64,000 nucleotides of DNA, taken from positions 1 to 64,000 of the forward strand of contig CAAFZY010000040.1 in the NCBI GenBank assembly GCA_900767645.1, given 5' to 3'. Shown one piece after another: positions 55,294 through 62,887 of the stretch. A program made the translations under genes and the position numbers. The notes under the pieces were generated by a model, which ran no database searches, was not told the DNA's origin, and saw nothing but the letters and a program-made list of their open reading frames with translations. The DNA comes from Alphaproteobacteria bacterium. GTDB taxonomy: Bacteria; Pseudomonadota; Alphaproteobacteria; RF32; CAG-239. Each line of letters opens with the position of its first letter. Position 1 is the stretch's first letter.

Positions 55294-56469
55294 CTATTTT
55301 TGAGCGTAAGCAGAGTTAGGAGTATAAGAAGTTACCATACAAGCCTGATTACTGCGTTTTAAAACCGTGCAGGCGCGGGCGGCATCGGCTTTAGCCATGC
55401 CGATAAGCTTAGAGCGATAAACGGTTTTGCTTCCGGCGGCAACTTTTTCAATATGCAGTCCGCGAACGGCAAATTTGCCGGCAAGTTTGTTTTTTATTTT
55501 TTGACCATGAGCTTGCGCTTTGGCGTATGAGCCGAACGAGCCGATTTGAATTGCCCAATTTCCGCCTTTTGATGAGTTTGAGGCGTAAGATTTTGGAGCC
55601 GCTTTAGCTGTTTTGGTTTGCGGAGCGGCTTTATCGATTTCGGTATGCAGGCGGTTATAGTCAATTAAAGAAGAAAGCTCCATATTACCCAAAGCTTTAT
55701 CCATCATGGCATAAACTTTTTTGTCGCGGTCGGCGGAAAAATCGTGTCCCATGGTAACGGCGATAACGCGATGATTTCCGCGGCGCGCCGAGGTTACAAT
55801 ATTGTAGCCTGAAGCGGCGGTGTAGCCGGTTTTAAGACCGTCGGCGCCGTCAAAATCTTTTAATAAGTCATTGTGAGATTTGTAGGTGCGGCCTTCATAT
55901 TCAAACTGCGGAATGGAAAACCAAGAGTAATATTGCGGAAAGTGGTGATAAATGGCTGCCGCTAAAACGGCCATGTCGCGAGCAGTGGTTTTTTGCTGAG
56001 AATTCGGCAGTCCGGAGGCGTTTTTGAAAGTGGTATCTTTCATGCCGAGCTCATGAGCGGTTTTGGTCATTAAAACAGCAAAAGACCTTTCATCTTTGGC
56101 AAGCGACTCTCCTAAAACAGTGGCGCAATCGTTGGCGGATTTAATAATTGTGGCTAAAATGGCGGTGCGCACATCAATGGTTTTACCGGCGATTAACCCG
56201 AGGCGGGAAGGTGAGCGATTAGCGGCATTGCGAGATACTTTTAAGTTGTCATCAAGGCTTAATGTGCCGTTTTCAAGCGCGTTGAAGGTTATGTATAATG
56301 TCATTAATTTGGTTAAAGAGGCGGGGTAACGCAGCGCATTGGCATTATCGGCGTATAAAACGCTGCCGCTTTGGGCGTCAATCAAGATGGAAGAAGTTGT
56401 GGCATGGGTTTTAGCGGCGCAGAAACATAAAAGAGCCCAAACAACAAAAAATAACTTAACGCATTTCAT
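55294..56469 (-). CDS. D-alanyl-D-alanine carboxypeptidase with SPOR domain
   Basis: A 391-residue peptidoglycan peptidase (DacA/PBP5-type, S11 family). It has a signal peptide (1-23), the active-site SLTK (Ser51, Lys54), SAND (Ser near 113) and LKTGYTAASG (about 215-224). A linker rich in Lys and Ala leads to a C-terminal SPOR domain (about 307-385, NWAIQIGSF) that binds stem-peptide-free glycan strands at the septum. It removes the last D-Ala of stem peptides during division. The MipZ-like gene follows after 2 bp. Confidence 0.92.
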   Translation of the reverse strand: MKCVKLFFVVWALLCFCAAKTHATTSSILIDAQSGSVLYADNANALRYPASLTKLMTLYITFNALENGTLSLDDNLKVSRNAANRSPSRLGLIAGKTIDVRTAILATIIKSANDCATVLGESLAKDERSFAVLMTKTAHELGMKDTTFKNASGLPNSQQKTTARDMAVLAAAIYHHFPQYYSWFSIPQFEYEGRTYKSHNDLLKDFDGADGLKTGYTAASGYNIVTSARRGNHRVIAVTMGHDFSADRDKKVYAMMDKALGNMELSSLIDYNRLHTEIDKAAPQTKTAKAAPKSYASNSSKGGNWAIQIGSFGSYAKAQAHGQKIKNKLAGKFAVRGLHIEKVAAGSKTVYRSKLIGMAKADAARACTVLKRSNQACMVTSYTPNSAYAQK

Positions 56470-56600
56470 AATTTTTTATCTCTTAACTTTAGTTGGTTGA
56501 TTTGTTAGGTGTAAAATAAGGCTAAAAGTCAAACAAAGAGTTAATGAAAGTAATTTTTTATAATGTTTTGATAAATTTTTGAAAGCGACAATAATTTTTA

Positions 56601-56629
56601 TTGACTTTTGCGGTGAATGTTTGTAAAAG
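56601..56629 (+). promoter_or_regulatory. Promoter of tRNA-His
   Basis: TTGACT (56601-56606), a 17-bp spacer and TAAAAG (56624-56629) place a start near 56636. Confidence 0.65.
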
Positions 56630-56643
56630 GAGCTAAAGTTTAT

Positions 56644-56720
56644 GGCGGACGTAGCTCAGTTGGTAGAGCCCCGGTTTGTGGTACCGGTTGTCGTCGGTTC
56701 GAGCCCGATCGTCCGCCCCA
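56644..56720 (+). tRNA. tRNA-His (anticodon GTG)
   Basis: 77-nt tRNA with the extra G at -1 paired to C73, acceptor stem GCGGACG/CGTCCGC, D-arm, anticodon loop TTGTGGT and T-arm. CCA is encoded. A terminator follows. Confidence 0.95.
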
Positions 56721-56728
56721 ATAACAAT

Positions 56729-56750
56729 CCGCCGCAAGGCGGTTTTTTTT
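56729..56750 (+). terminator. Rho-independent terminator of tRNA-His
   Basis: CCGCC-GCAA-GGCGG (56729-56742), a GNRA tetraloop, followed by eight T. Confidence 0.88.
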
Positions 56751-56947
56751 ATGCCAAAAGGTAGGAGCTTGAATTTTTTCTTGCAAGCAGGGTTAAAAAA
56801 TGCTAGTTTAAGAATATAACCATCTAATTATGTCTATTATTCAAGCTTTCATATTTTTTTATTCGGTTTTCCGGATAGAATTTTTATGTTTTGCTTAAAT
56901 GTTTATTCATAAAGAAACCTGATGGAAAATAATTAAAAACTCACGAT

Positions 56948-57319
56948 ATGAAAGCAAAGAAGAAAAATCTCATCATCGGCATTATAGAAGCCGTTGCATC
57001 GTATGTGTTGGGGATGTTTGCGCTATGCGAGATATGGCAACAGAACATACCGGCATCAAATTGGAAGTTTTTATTGCCGCTGGCGGTGGCGATTGTATTG
57101 ATGTATATCGCCATCCAACGCATACCGCAATGGATTGCCCTGATAGGGTTCTCGGCGACGGCTTTGTTCTTGGTGTTCTCGGAAGGTGAGCCAGATAAAA
57201 CGCCGGTTATGATTGCCGCCGTAATAGCGGTGTGTGCGTTTATAACCTATGCGCCGAATTACAAAAAGTACGATGGTGAGGAAGAGGAAAAATCAGACCA
57301 TGAAGATGAAAGCATTTAG
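56948..57319 (+). CDS. Small membrane protein, probably horizontally acquired
   Basis: A 123-residue protein with about four membrane segments (near 8-26, 38-56, 61-78 and 86-103) and an acidic tail (DGEEEEKSDHEDESI). The base composition is clearly richer in G and C than the neighbours, it uses codons rare nearby, ends in TAG and has no Shine-Dalgarno, a pattern usual in Bacteroidetes. Located just downstream of tRNA-His, a common insertion point. The fold and role are unknown. It ends at its own terminator. Confidence 0.65.
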   Translation: MKAKKKNLIIGIIEAVASYVLGMFALCEIWQQNIPASNWKFLLPLAVAIVLMYIAIQRIPQWIALIGFSATALFLVFSEGEPDKTPVMIAAVIAVCAFITYAPNYKKYDGEEEEKSDHEDESI

Positions 57320-57333
57320 GTCTGATAACAGAA

Positions 57334-57372
57334 AAAATTCCCTTATGCCGTTTGGTGTAAGGGAATTTTGTT
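57334..57372 (+). terminator. Terminator of the acquired membrane protein gene
   Basis: Perfect 12-bp stem AAAATTCCCTTA / TAAGGGAATTTT (57334-57345, 57358-57369) with T-rich tail. Confidence 0.85.
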
Positions 57373-57390
57373 TTTAAATAAAGCGTGAGT

Positions 57391-57533
57391 TTAAAAATAA
57401 AAAAGGGAGATACCTCACGGCAGCTCCCTTAAAAATTAAAACAATGGCGATCCACACGAAGTGCGATCGTAATGCAAAGATAAAGGAAATCAAATCCTTT
57501 CAAACAAGCTCGTTTCACAACGAACGTGTTCAT
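57391..57533 (-). ncRNA. Candidate small RNA (or 34-codon peptide gene) with strong terminator
   Basis: On the minus strand a stem GGGAGCTGCC-GTGA-GGTATCTCCC (57405-57428; GNRA-type loop, two imperfect pairs) is followed by TTTTTTATTTTT, a strong terminator with no ordinary gene before it. Upstream lie two further hairpins: CGATC/GATCG around a CACGAAGTG stem-loop (57447-57470) and AAAGGA/TCCTTT (57482-57500). A 34-codon frame (57429-57533) ends exactly at the terminator but lacks a Shine-Dalgarno. The stretch TTTG-N18-TATCTTTG (about 57475-57505) resembles a Bacteroidetes promoter. Known families (6S, SRP, tmRNA, RNase P) do not match. Confidence 0.5.
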
Positions 57534-57548
57534 CTTATATATATTATT

Positions 57549-57614
57549 ATGGCAAAAGCTCCTTTAGACAAACAAACATGGGTTAATCTTGAAAAACAGC
57601 ATGCAGGTTGCTAA
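57549..57614 (+). other. Possible 21-codon reading frame in the intergenic region
   Basis: An ATG frame encoding MAKAPLDKQTWVNLEKQHAGC then TAA. No Shine-Dalgarno is seen, so it may be a gene remnant or simply chance. Confidence 0.2.
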
Positions 57615-57717
57615 GGAGATAAGTTATAAAGTAATTGCTTAAAAATTTGAAATTAAGCGGACAATACGCCTGAAAAAACATTTTGTCAATAATTTTTTGT
57701 AAAAAATAGATTGAAAG

Positions 57718-57732
57718 AGCGTTTTAAACGCT
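57718..57732. promoter_or_regulatory. 15-bp palindrome upstream of the nitroreductase gene
   Basis: AGCGTTT-T-AAACGCT is a perfect 7-bp inverted repeat 27 bp before the nitroreductase start, positioned as an operator over the promoter. No adjacent regulator gene. Confidence 0.55.
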
Positions 57733-57759
57733 TATCTAGCGGATATAAGGAGAAAAATT

Positions 57760-58362
57760 ATGCATAAATGTTTTTTACACGCGCTTGCCATGCGGCGCTC
57801 GATTTACGGCTTGGATAACAAAATTTCGCTTTCAGATAGCGAGTTGCGGGAAAATTTGGCAGAAGTTATTAAAAACACGCCGAGTGCTTACAATGCGCAA
57901 TCAGCGCGAGTTGTGCTTTTGTTAAATGAACAGCACCAAAAATTATGGCAGATTGTACTTGAAAGTCTTTATCCGTTGGTGTTGCCGGAAAAACGAGCGG
58001 CGACCGAAAGCAAAATAAAAGATTCGTTTGCGGCGGGTTATGGCACAATTTTGTTTTTTGAAGATGCCAAAGCTTTGGAGTCGGTACAAAATAAGTTTCC
58101 GCTTTATAAAGATAATTTCAGCATTTGGGCAGAGCAGGCAAACGGTATGCTGCAATACGCGGTATGGATGATGTTGGCCGCGGCCGGAATCGGGGCGAGT
58201 TTGCAGCATTATAACCCGCTTATAGATGATAAAGTTAAACAAACATGGAATTTGCCGCTATCTTGGCAGTTGAAGGCACAAATGCCGTTTGGAGGCATAA
58301 AAACTCCGCCGACTGATAAAACTTTTATGCCGATTGCGGAAAGATTGAAGGTTTTTGCCTGA
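57760..58362 (+). CDS. Nitroreductase-family flavoprotein
   Basis: A 200-residue FMN enzyme with the start AMRRSIYGLDNKISLSDSELRENLAEVIKNTPSAYNAQSARVV broken here as RRSIYGL (FMN phosphate-binding Arg) and SAYNAQSARVVLL, plus the later segment MMLAAAGIGASLQHYNP. The short size and YNAQS signature match the Frm2/Hbn1-like nitroreductases, which reduce quinones or nitro-compounds with NAD(P)H. AAGGAG precedes the ATG, and a palindrome lies upstream. It appears monocistronic. Confidence 0.85.
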   Translation: MHKCFLHALAMRRSIYGLDNKISLSDSELRENLAEVIKNTPSAYNAQSARVVLLLNEQHQKLWQIVLESLYPLVLPEKRAATESKIKDSFAAGYGTILFFEDAKALESVQNKFPLYKDNFSIWAEQANGMLQYAVWMMLAAAGIGASLQHYNPLIDDKVKQTWNLPLSWQLKAQMPFGGIKTPPTDKTFMPIAERLKVFA

Positions 58363-58380
58363 AACAAGACAGAAAAATTT

Positions 58381-58399
58381 AAAAACTCCGGCAGTTTTT
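58381..58399 (+). terminator. Weak terminator of the nitroreductase gene
   Basis: AAAAACT-CCGGC-AGTTTTT: 7-bp, AT-rich stem with T-run, so efficiency is probably modest. Confidence 0.5.
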
Positions 58400-58449
58400 A
58401 ATTAAATTTTTACTTCAGATGACTACAAATAAGCTTGATGTGTTGTATG

Positions 58450-58478
58450 TTACAGAAATGTGAACATTTTGCTATAAT
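58450..58478 (+). promoter_or_regulatory. Extended -10 promoter of the pilin-like operon
   Basis: TTACAG (58450-58455), a 17-bp spacer ending in TGC, and TATAAT (58473-58478). The consensus -10 with upstream TGn makes this the best-looking promoter in the right part of the window; the leader to the ATG at 58556 is about 70 nt. Confidence 0.7.
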
Positions 58479-58555
58479 CGGCTGATTTGCTGGAACTTTT
58501 ATGTTTTTTGTGCTACGATACAAAATATATTAAGCCAGTCTTGTGAGGTGAAATT

Positions 58556-59347
58556 ATGTATTTATGGGTTGTATTAGCAACGTTTATTACGGTTTTGCTG
58601 TCATATAATTTGTCAGTAAGACCGGATATGGACAGAGCTTTTGCAGAAACAAAAGCAAGCGTTGTTATTGCCAAATTTAGGGCGTTGCATAACGGGGTTA
58701 AAGACTATTTAAATTCTCAAGCGCCTGAAAAAACAGGTCAGGCTCGTGTAACATATTATCCCGGTACCGGTGTAAATGTTTCAACACCGGAAGGTTCGCA
58801 AGCTTCATCTTTAACAGTTGATGACATCAGAAATTATTTGCCGGTCGGCTATATTAAGGCAGATGAAACCTTAGACGATATTGCCAACATTACCGGCGGC
58901 GGAAAAATTGTCAGTAAGGTTTTTTGCTTTGACGAGGGCGAAACCAATGTACAATGCACTTCCGGAGTTGACGGAAGCTGTTGCAGCAATGAATGTATTG
59001 CCGATGACGATTGTTCCAGTATATATGTTGTTTCGTTTACACAAATGCCCACAAGGTGGATTAATAAAATTTCCAATATGCCGAATGCCGATATGATGGG
59101 CGCCCTAACCCATATGCGCGGTTATGGCAAAGATATCGGCTATACCGATATTAAAAACGGCAAAGTGATTTTGAGCGGCGGACAAGCCGTTCAGCATTAT
59201 GACGAGTACGGCAATCCGGTTGGCGAACGAGCTTTTGAAAGTTTTGAAATTTTCGGAGCAATTAAAAACGACGCTGATTTTCAGGATATGGGCTGTGACA
59301 AAGAAAATGTTCATTGCTTGTTTACAATACAACAAATTTACGGTTAG
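58556..59347 (+). CDS. Anchored surface protein, partner of the giant pilin-like adhesin
   Basis: A 263-residue protein with a hydrophobic N-terminus (about residues 2-18), a helical segment (24-55) and a globular body with a cysteine cluster (seven Cys between about 123 and 160, in QCTSGVDGSCCSNEC and DDDC). It lacks the Gly-Glu+5 prepilin motif at the very start, but size and N-terminal helix resemble pilus minor subunits (PilV-like). A GAGGTGA ribosome site precedes the ATG. It ends 10 bp before the giant prepilin-type gene, so the two are one operon. Confidence 0.65.
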   Translation: MYLWVVLATFITVLLSYNLSVRPDMDRAFAETKASVVIAKFRALHNGVKDYLNSQAPEKTGQARVTYYPGTGVNVSTPEGSQASSLTVDDIRNYLPVGYIKADETLDDIANITGGGKIVSKVFCFDEGETNVQCTSGVDGSCCSNECIADDDCSSIYVVSFTQMPTRWINKISNMPNADMMGALTHMRGYGKDIGYTDIKNGKVILSGGQAVQHYDEYGNPVGERAFESFEIFGAIKNDADFQDMGCDKENVHCLFTIQQIYG

Positions 59348-59357
59348 GAGAAAACAA

Positions 59358-62300
59358 ATGAAAACGCAATATAAAAACTTTATCAGTAAAGTGAACCAGA
59401 CCGGCAGCCTTATGATTGAGGCAATGGCAATGTTGGCGTTAATTTCATTAGTTACGCCTACTTTGTATAAAAAGTCGGCTGAACGAACAACCGAATTGCA
59501 GGATATTAACACCGCAACGCATGTTCGCACCATTATGAAAGCGGTTGACAACTATGTTACAGCCAACTATCAGAGCTTGCTTGAAGATCAGCTTCGTAAC
59601 GACGGCGCCGTTTATGAAGTTGACCTTGAACACGGAGGAACAACCGGCGGCATTCATGACTTTTTCCCATACGGCTATAAGTTTGATGATTTGAAAAACT
59701 TCGGTATGCCGAAAGTTATGTTAAAACGGCAAGGGTTATCAATTACCTCTTTTGTTCAGTTACCTAAAAAGTCAGATATCGGCGAAATGCGTGCCGCTCG
59801 TATTGCCTCAATGGTAGGCAGCAACGGCGGTTATGTTACCGACAGCAAAAACGCGCAAGGCGTGGGAGGTGTTTGGAGCTTAACGCAGGCCGATTTGGAC
59901 GCCTTAGGGTTTGATACCAACAAGGGCTCGGTGGTTGTGGCGTCATCCGATGCTATTAATTCGGCCTCTTCCGGCGCGCTTGAAAATGAAAAATATTTGC
60001 AAAGAACTCGTGTCGATTCGCAAGACCAGTTATGGCGCAACACAATGGTTACCGACCTTTATATGGGCGGTGTTACCGGTGTTGACGATATGTATAAAAT
60101 TTTGGGTGTCGATCAGTTGATTATGGGTAGCACCGACACGGTAAACAACACGGAAAGCTTAGTTTTAACCGAAGACGCGCAAGGCGGCGGATCGGCTTGG
60201 ATGGCGGGCGCTTTGTCGGCCTTGAACAATGCCTTTAAGCTGGAAGGCGATGCCGATAACCCGACACTTACATTTACCGGCAATTCCGGTACCATTATGT
60301 CGGCAGATACTGTATCTTTTGACTTATACCCGGGGTATAACGGCGCGGACGGAACCGTCGGGCTTGAAGTTGAGCCGTTCGGACAAACCGTTACCACTGA
60401 TTATTCCACCACGGTAAAAAATGATTTAACCGCAACCGGCAATACGGCTGTGGCAACCGGCGGAGTTGCAAACACATTTAAAGCAGGTCCGGACGGTAGC
60501 TATATTACCGCTGAAAATGAAAAAGTTTCATTGCAGGGCGGACAATTGGAAGTTTTAGCCAATGGTGAAAACGGTGTTTCAACCACCAATATCAAAACCG
60601 CTAACACCAATTTAACCGGTAATGTTAAAGTTGGAGTGGGCGATGTGGCTCCGACCGTTGTTAATAATCCGCGGCTTAATGTTCAGGGCGATGCGTATGT
60701 TGCCAATAACTTAGAAGTGGGCAACACTTTATATACTCAAAAATTTAATGCCGCAGAGCTTCATGCCGGCGGTGACGCAGCCAACAGCGCCGATAATGAG
60801 CGTTGGTTGCATGCAACCCGTACCGGTGTTACGGTTACCAGTCCTGATACCAAAAACACTCGTTTAGTAATTTCAGCCGATGAAACCGGCTTATATAATC
60901 AGGACGGACGCGAAAGCACGGAAAGTTCGGCAGTGGTGTTAGGCGCAAGCGGCGCCAGCCTGCGGGCTAAACAAATGGCGGAAGTTTATACCACTGATAC
61001 TGACGGTAATGTTAAATTGCAAGAAAACGCATTGATTATTGACGGTAAAACCACCGGCGATAACAAAGCCGATATTACCGCCAACGCTAATGATATTAAC
61101 TTTAACGCTGCTACCACTTCGGTAAATGACGGTATCTTTCAGGTTAGAGGGGCAACGGCGGATTCTAATCAGGAAAACAGCTTTTATGTAAATACGGAAA
61201 ATAACGGCTTGGTTTTGGCGGAAGCCAACCGCACCACGATTAAACCGCGCGCTTTTCATAATGGAGATAAACGTATCGGCGGTGCGTTTGATGTCCGCGA
61301 CAGCGCCGATAGAAAGATTTTGAATGTTATGCCGAACGGTTTAGAAGGAGCAGTTGACGAAAACAAATATCCATACCCGATTGGTACGGTTGATATTGAC
61401 AGCCAGTCATTCAGCTTATCGGATATGAGTGGTGTCGGACACCGCATTTTAGAAGTTGATATTGACAATTCTTTGTCACAAGCGACAGATGATAATAATT
61501 CTACCCGCGGGAGCGTTTATATCCGTCGCGGCGCGGTTGAATTAGAATCGCCGAGCGGCACCGGATATGTGGCTGATGCCGGCGTTGGCTATATTGAAGC
61601 CGGACGTTTTGTGGCAAACACCAAGTTTGACGGCACGAAAATTGATGACCCGACAGATGCATATTCAATAGACTACAATAACGATAGATGGGGAGTAGGT
61701 GCATCTGATGGTGCTTATGACCGCTATATGGTTAATCCTGCGTATACTTCGGTTATGCATGATATTAAGCTCACCACCCGCGGCGGCGCGCGTTTGAGCG
61801 ATATTTTGCCTGACTTTATCAATAAAGGTATTTATGTTGTAAATAATACTTACGTTGATACCGGCTTTAGTTTGGATAGTATTGTTGCCACAGGAACTGA
61901 AGGGGGTAGAATTACGGTTTCAGCTAATGCCGAGGTTAAAGATATTGACACCATACAAGGCAGTATCGGCGGTAAAAACTTATGGGCTTCGCCGTTTATG
62001 GGCGTGGTTCCGGCGCCGATATGTCCTCCGGGGCATGCCCGCGTGATTACCATTACGCCGGCCGGCTTTTTAATGTCGCAAGCCGGACAAATGGTTAAAG
62101 AAGAACACTATGTCGGGGATAAGCGTTTTGTTGTTGATGAAACCAAAGAATTAAATAAGCTCGGTGATGTTAATTTGCCGGATAATGAAACCACAATTAC
62201 CGGTGCGTATTCTACCAGCACATCAATCGCCGACGCTGCCGGCAACAGCCGCCAAATATACTATCTGGGACACTCAACCGAGCCGTCGGCAACTTATGGC

Positions 62301-62774
62301 GGCTCGCCGTACTCGCCGACTCCGCTTTACTTTCAGCAAAGCACGTGGTTGAAGAGCCGTGTTCAGCCGCAAGATAATGACAAAGCAGGCTCATGTAATC
62401 CATCATTAGGCAGTGGCGAAGGTTGCACTAACTTTGTCGGGTGGTCGGCGATTATGGGATTTGCGTATCCGGTAAGTTTGTATAAAAATATTATTCAAAA
62501 CATTATCGGAAGCTTGCCGGCGGATGGCGATGTTTATTGGAACATCTTTCCGGTCAGAGTTAAAACTCTGGAAGCTTATGCCACGGTTTATTGTTATTTT
62601 GATCGGACTAACATATATTATCAAAAGGGTGAAAAGGGCTTACAAGATCAATATACCGATAAATACGATCAATTAAATAAATTCAGGATGAGTACTCCCG
62701 GAAATCGTACAAAAGACAGCACTTACCTTGATAGGTTAAATGATCCGAGCTTAAAATATAAAGAACCGTGGTAA
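59358..62774 (+). CDS. 1138-residue prepilin-type (shufflon PilV-like) adhesin
   Basis: Leader of 16 residues ending in Gly16, then SLMIEAMAML: Glu21 is the +5 prepilin glutamate, followed by a hydrophobic helix to about 36. The body (about 110-830) is rich in Asn, Thr, Gly and Asp with short beta-strand repeats (LTGNVKVG, ITANANDINFNA), typical of extended fibres. The C-terminal part (about 830-1138) with PFMGVVPAPICPPGHARVIT and the FVGWSAIMGFAYP and YATVYCYFDR segments resembles the tip domain of conjugative PilV shufflon adhesins. AGGAG precedes the ATG; a strong terminator follows. Confidence 0.8.
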   Translation: MKTQYKNFISKVNQTGSLMIEAMAMLALISLVTPTLYKKSAERTTELQDINTATHVRTIMKAVDNYVTANYQSLLEDQLRNDGAVYEVDLEHGGTTGGIHDFFPYGYKFDDLKNFGMPKVMLKRQGLSITSFVQLPKKSDIGEMRAARIASMVGSNGGYVTDSKNAQGVGGVWSLTQADLDALGFDTNKGSVVVASSDAINSASSGALENEKYLQRTRVDSQDQLWRNTMVTDLYMGGVTGVDDMYKILGVDQLIMGSTDTVNNTESLVLTEDAQGGGSAWMAGALSALNNAFKLEGDADNPTLTFTGNSGTIMSADTVSFDLYPGYNGADGTVGLEVEPFGQTVTTDYSTTVKNDLTATGNTAVATGGVANTFKAGPDGSYITAENEKVSLQGGQLEVLANGENGVSTTNIKTANTNLTGNVKVGVGDVAPTVVNNPRLNVQGDAYVANNLEVGNTLYTQKFNAAELHAGGDAANSADNERWLHATRTGVTVTSPDTKNTRLVISADETGLYNQDGRESTESSAVVLGASGASLRAKQMAEVYTTDTDGNVKLQENALIIDGKTTGDNKADITANANDINFNAATTSVNDGIFQVRGATADSNQENSFYVNTENNGLVLAEANRTTIKPRAFHNGDKRIGGAFDVRDSADRKILNVMPNGLEGAVDENKYPYPIGTVDIDSQSFSLSDMSGVGHRILEVDIDNSLSQATDDNNSTRGSVYIRRGAVELESPSGTGYVADAGVGYIEAGRFVANTKFDGTKIDDPTDAYSIDYNNDRWGVGASDGAYDRYMVNPAYTSVMHDIKLTTRGGARLSDILPDFINKGIYVVNNTYVDTGFSLDSIVATGTEGGRITVSANAEVKDIDTIQGSIGGKNLWASPFMGVVPAPICPPGHARVITITPAGFLMSQAGQMVKEEHYVGDKRFVVDETKELNKLGDVNLPDNETTITGAYSTSTSIADAAGNSRQIYYLGHSTEPSATYGGSPYSPTPLYFQQSTWLKSRVQPQDNDKAGSCNPSLGSGEGCTNFVGWSAIMGFAYPVSLYKNIIQNIIGSLPADGDVYWNIFPVRVKTLEAYATVYCYFDRTNIYYQKGEKGLQDQYTDKYDQLNKFRMSTPGNRTKDSTYLDRLNDPSLKYKEPW

Positions 62775-62786
62775 TCGGTGCTTTAC

Positions 62787-62829
62787 AACCAAACAGCCTC
62801 TGCTTAAATCAGAGGCTGTTTGGTTTTCA
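62787..62829 (+). terminator. Strong rho-independent terminator of the pilin-like operon
   Basis: Perfect 16-bp stem AACCAAACAGCCTCTG / CAGAGGCTGTTTGGTT (62787-62802, 62810-62825) with a 7-nt loop and T-tail, the longest perfect terminator stem in the window. Confidence 0.92.
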
Positions 62830-62835
62830 CATTAC

Positions 62836-62868
62836 AAAAAAGGAGCTGTTTTGTTTACAGCTCCTTTT
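62836..62868 (-). terminator. Terminator of proS
   Basis: 12-bp stem AAAAGGAGCTGT / ACAGCTCCTTTT (62838-62849, 62857-62868); on the minus strand it is followed by TTTTTT. Confidence 0.85.
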
Positions 62869-62887
62869 AAGAGGAATTGTTTAATGC

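Noticed and set aside
57391..57620. 6S, SRP, tmRNA or RNase P RNA
   Set aside because: None of their conserved cores or lengths is visible; the region has only three short hairpins.
59105..59551. 148-residue minus-strand frame opposite the pilin-like genes
   Set aside because: It is antisense to conserved coding sequence and has no ribosome site.
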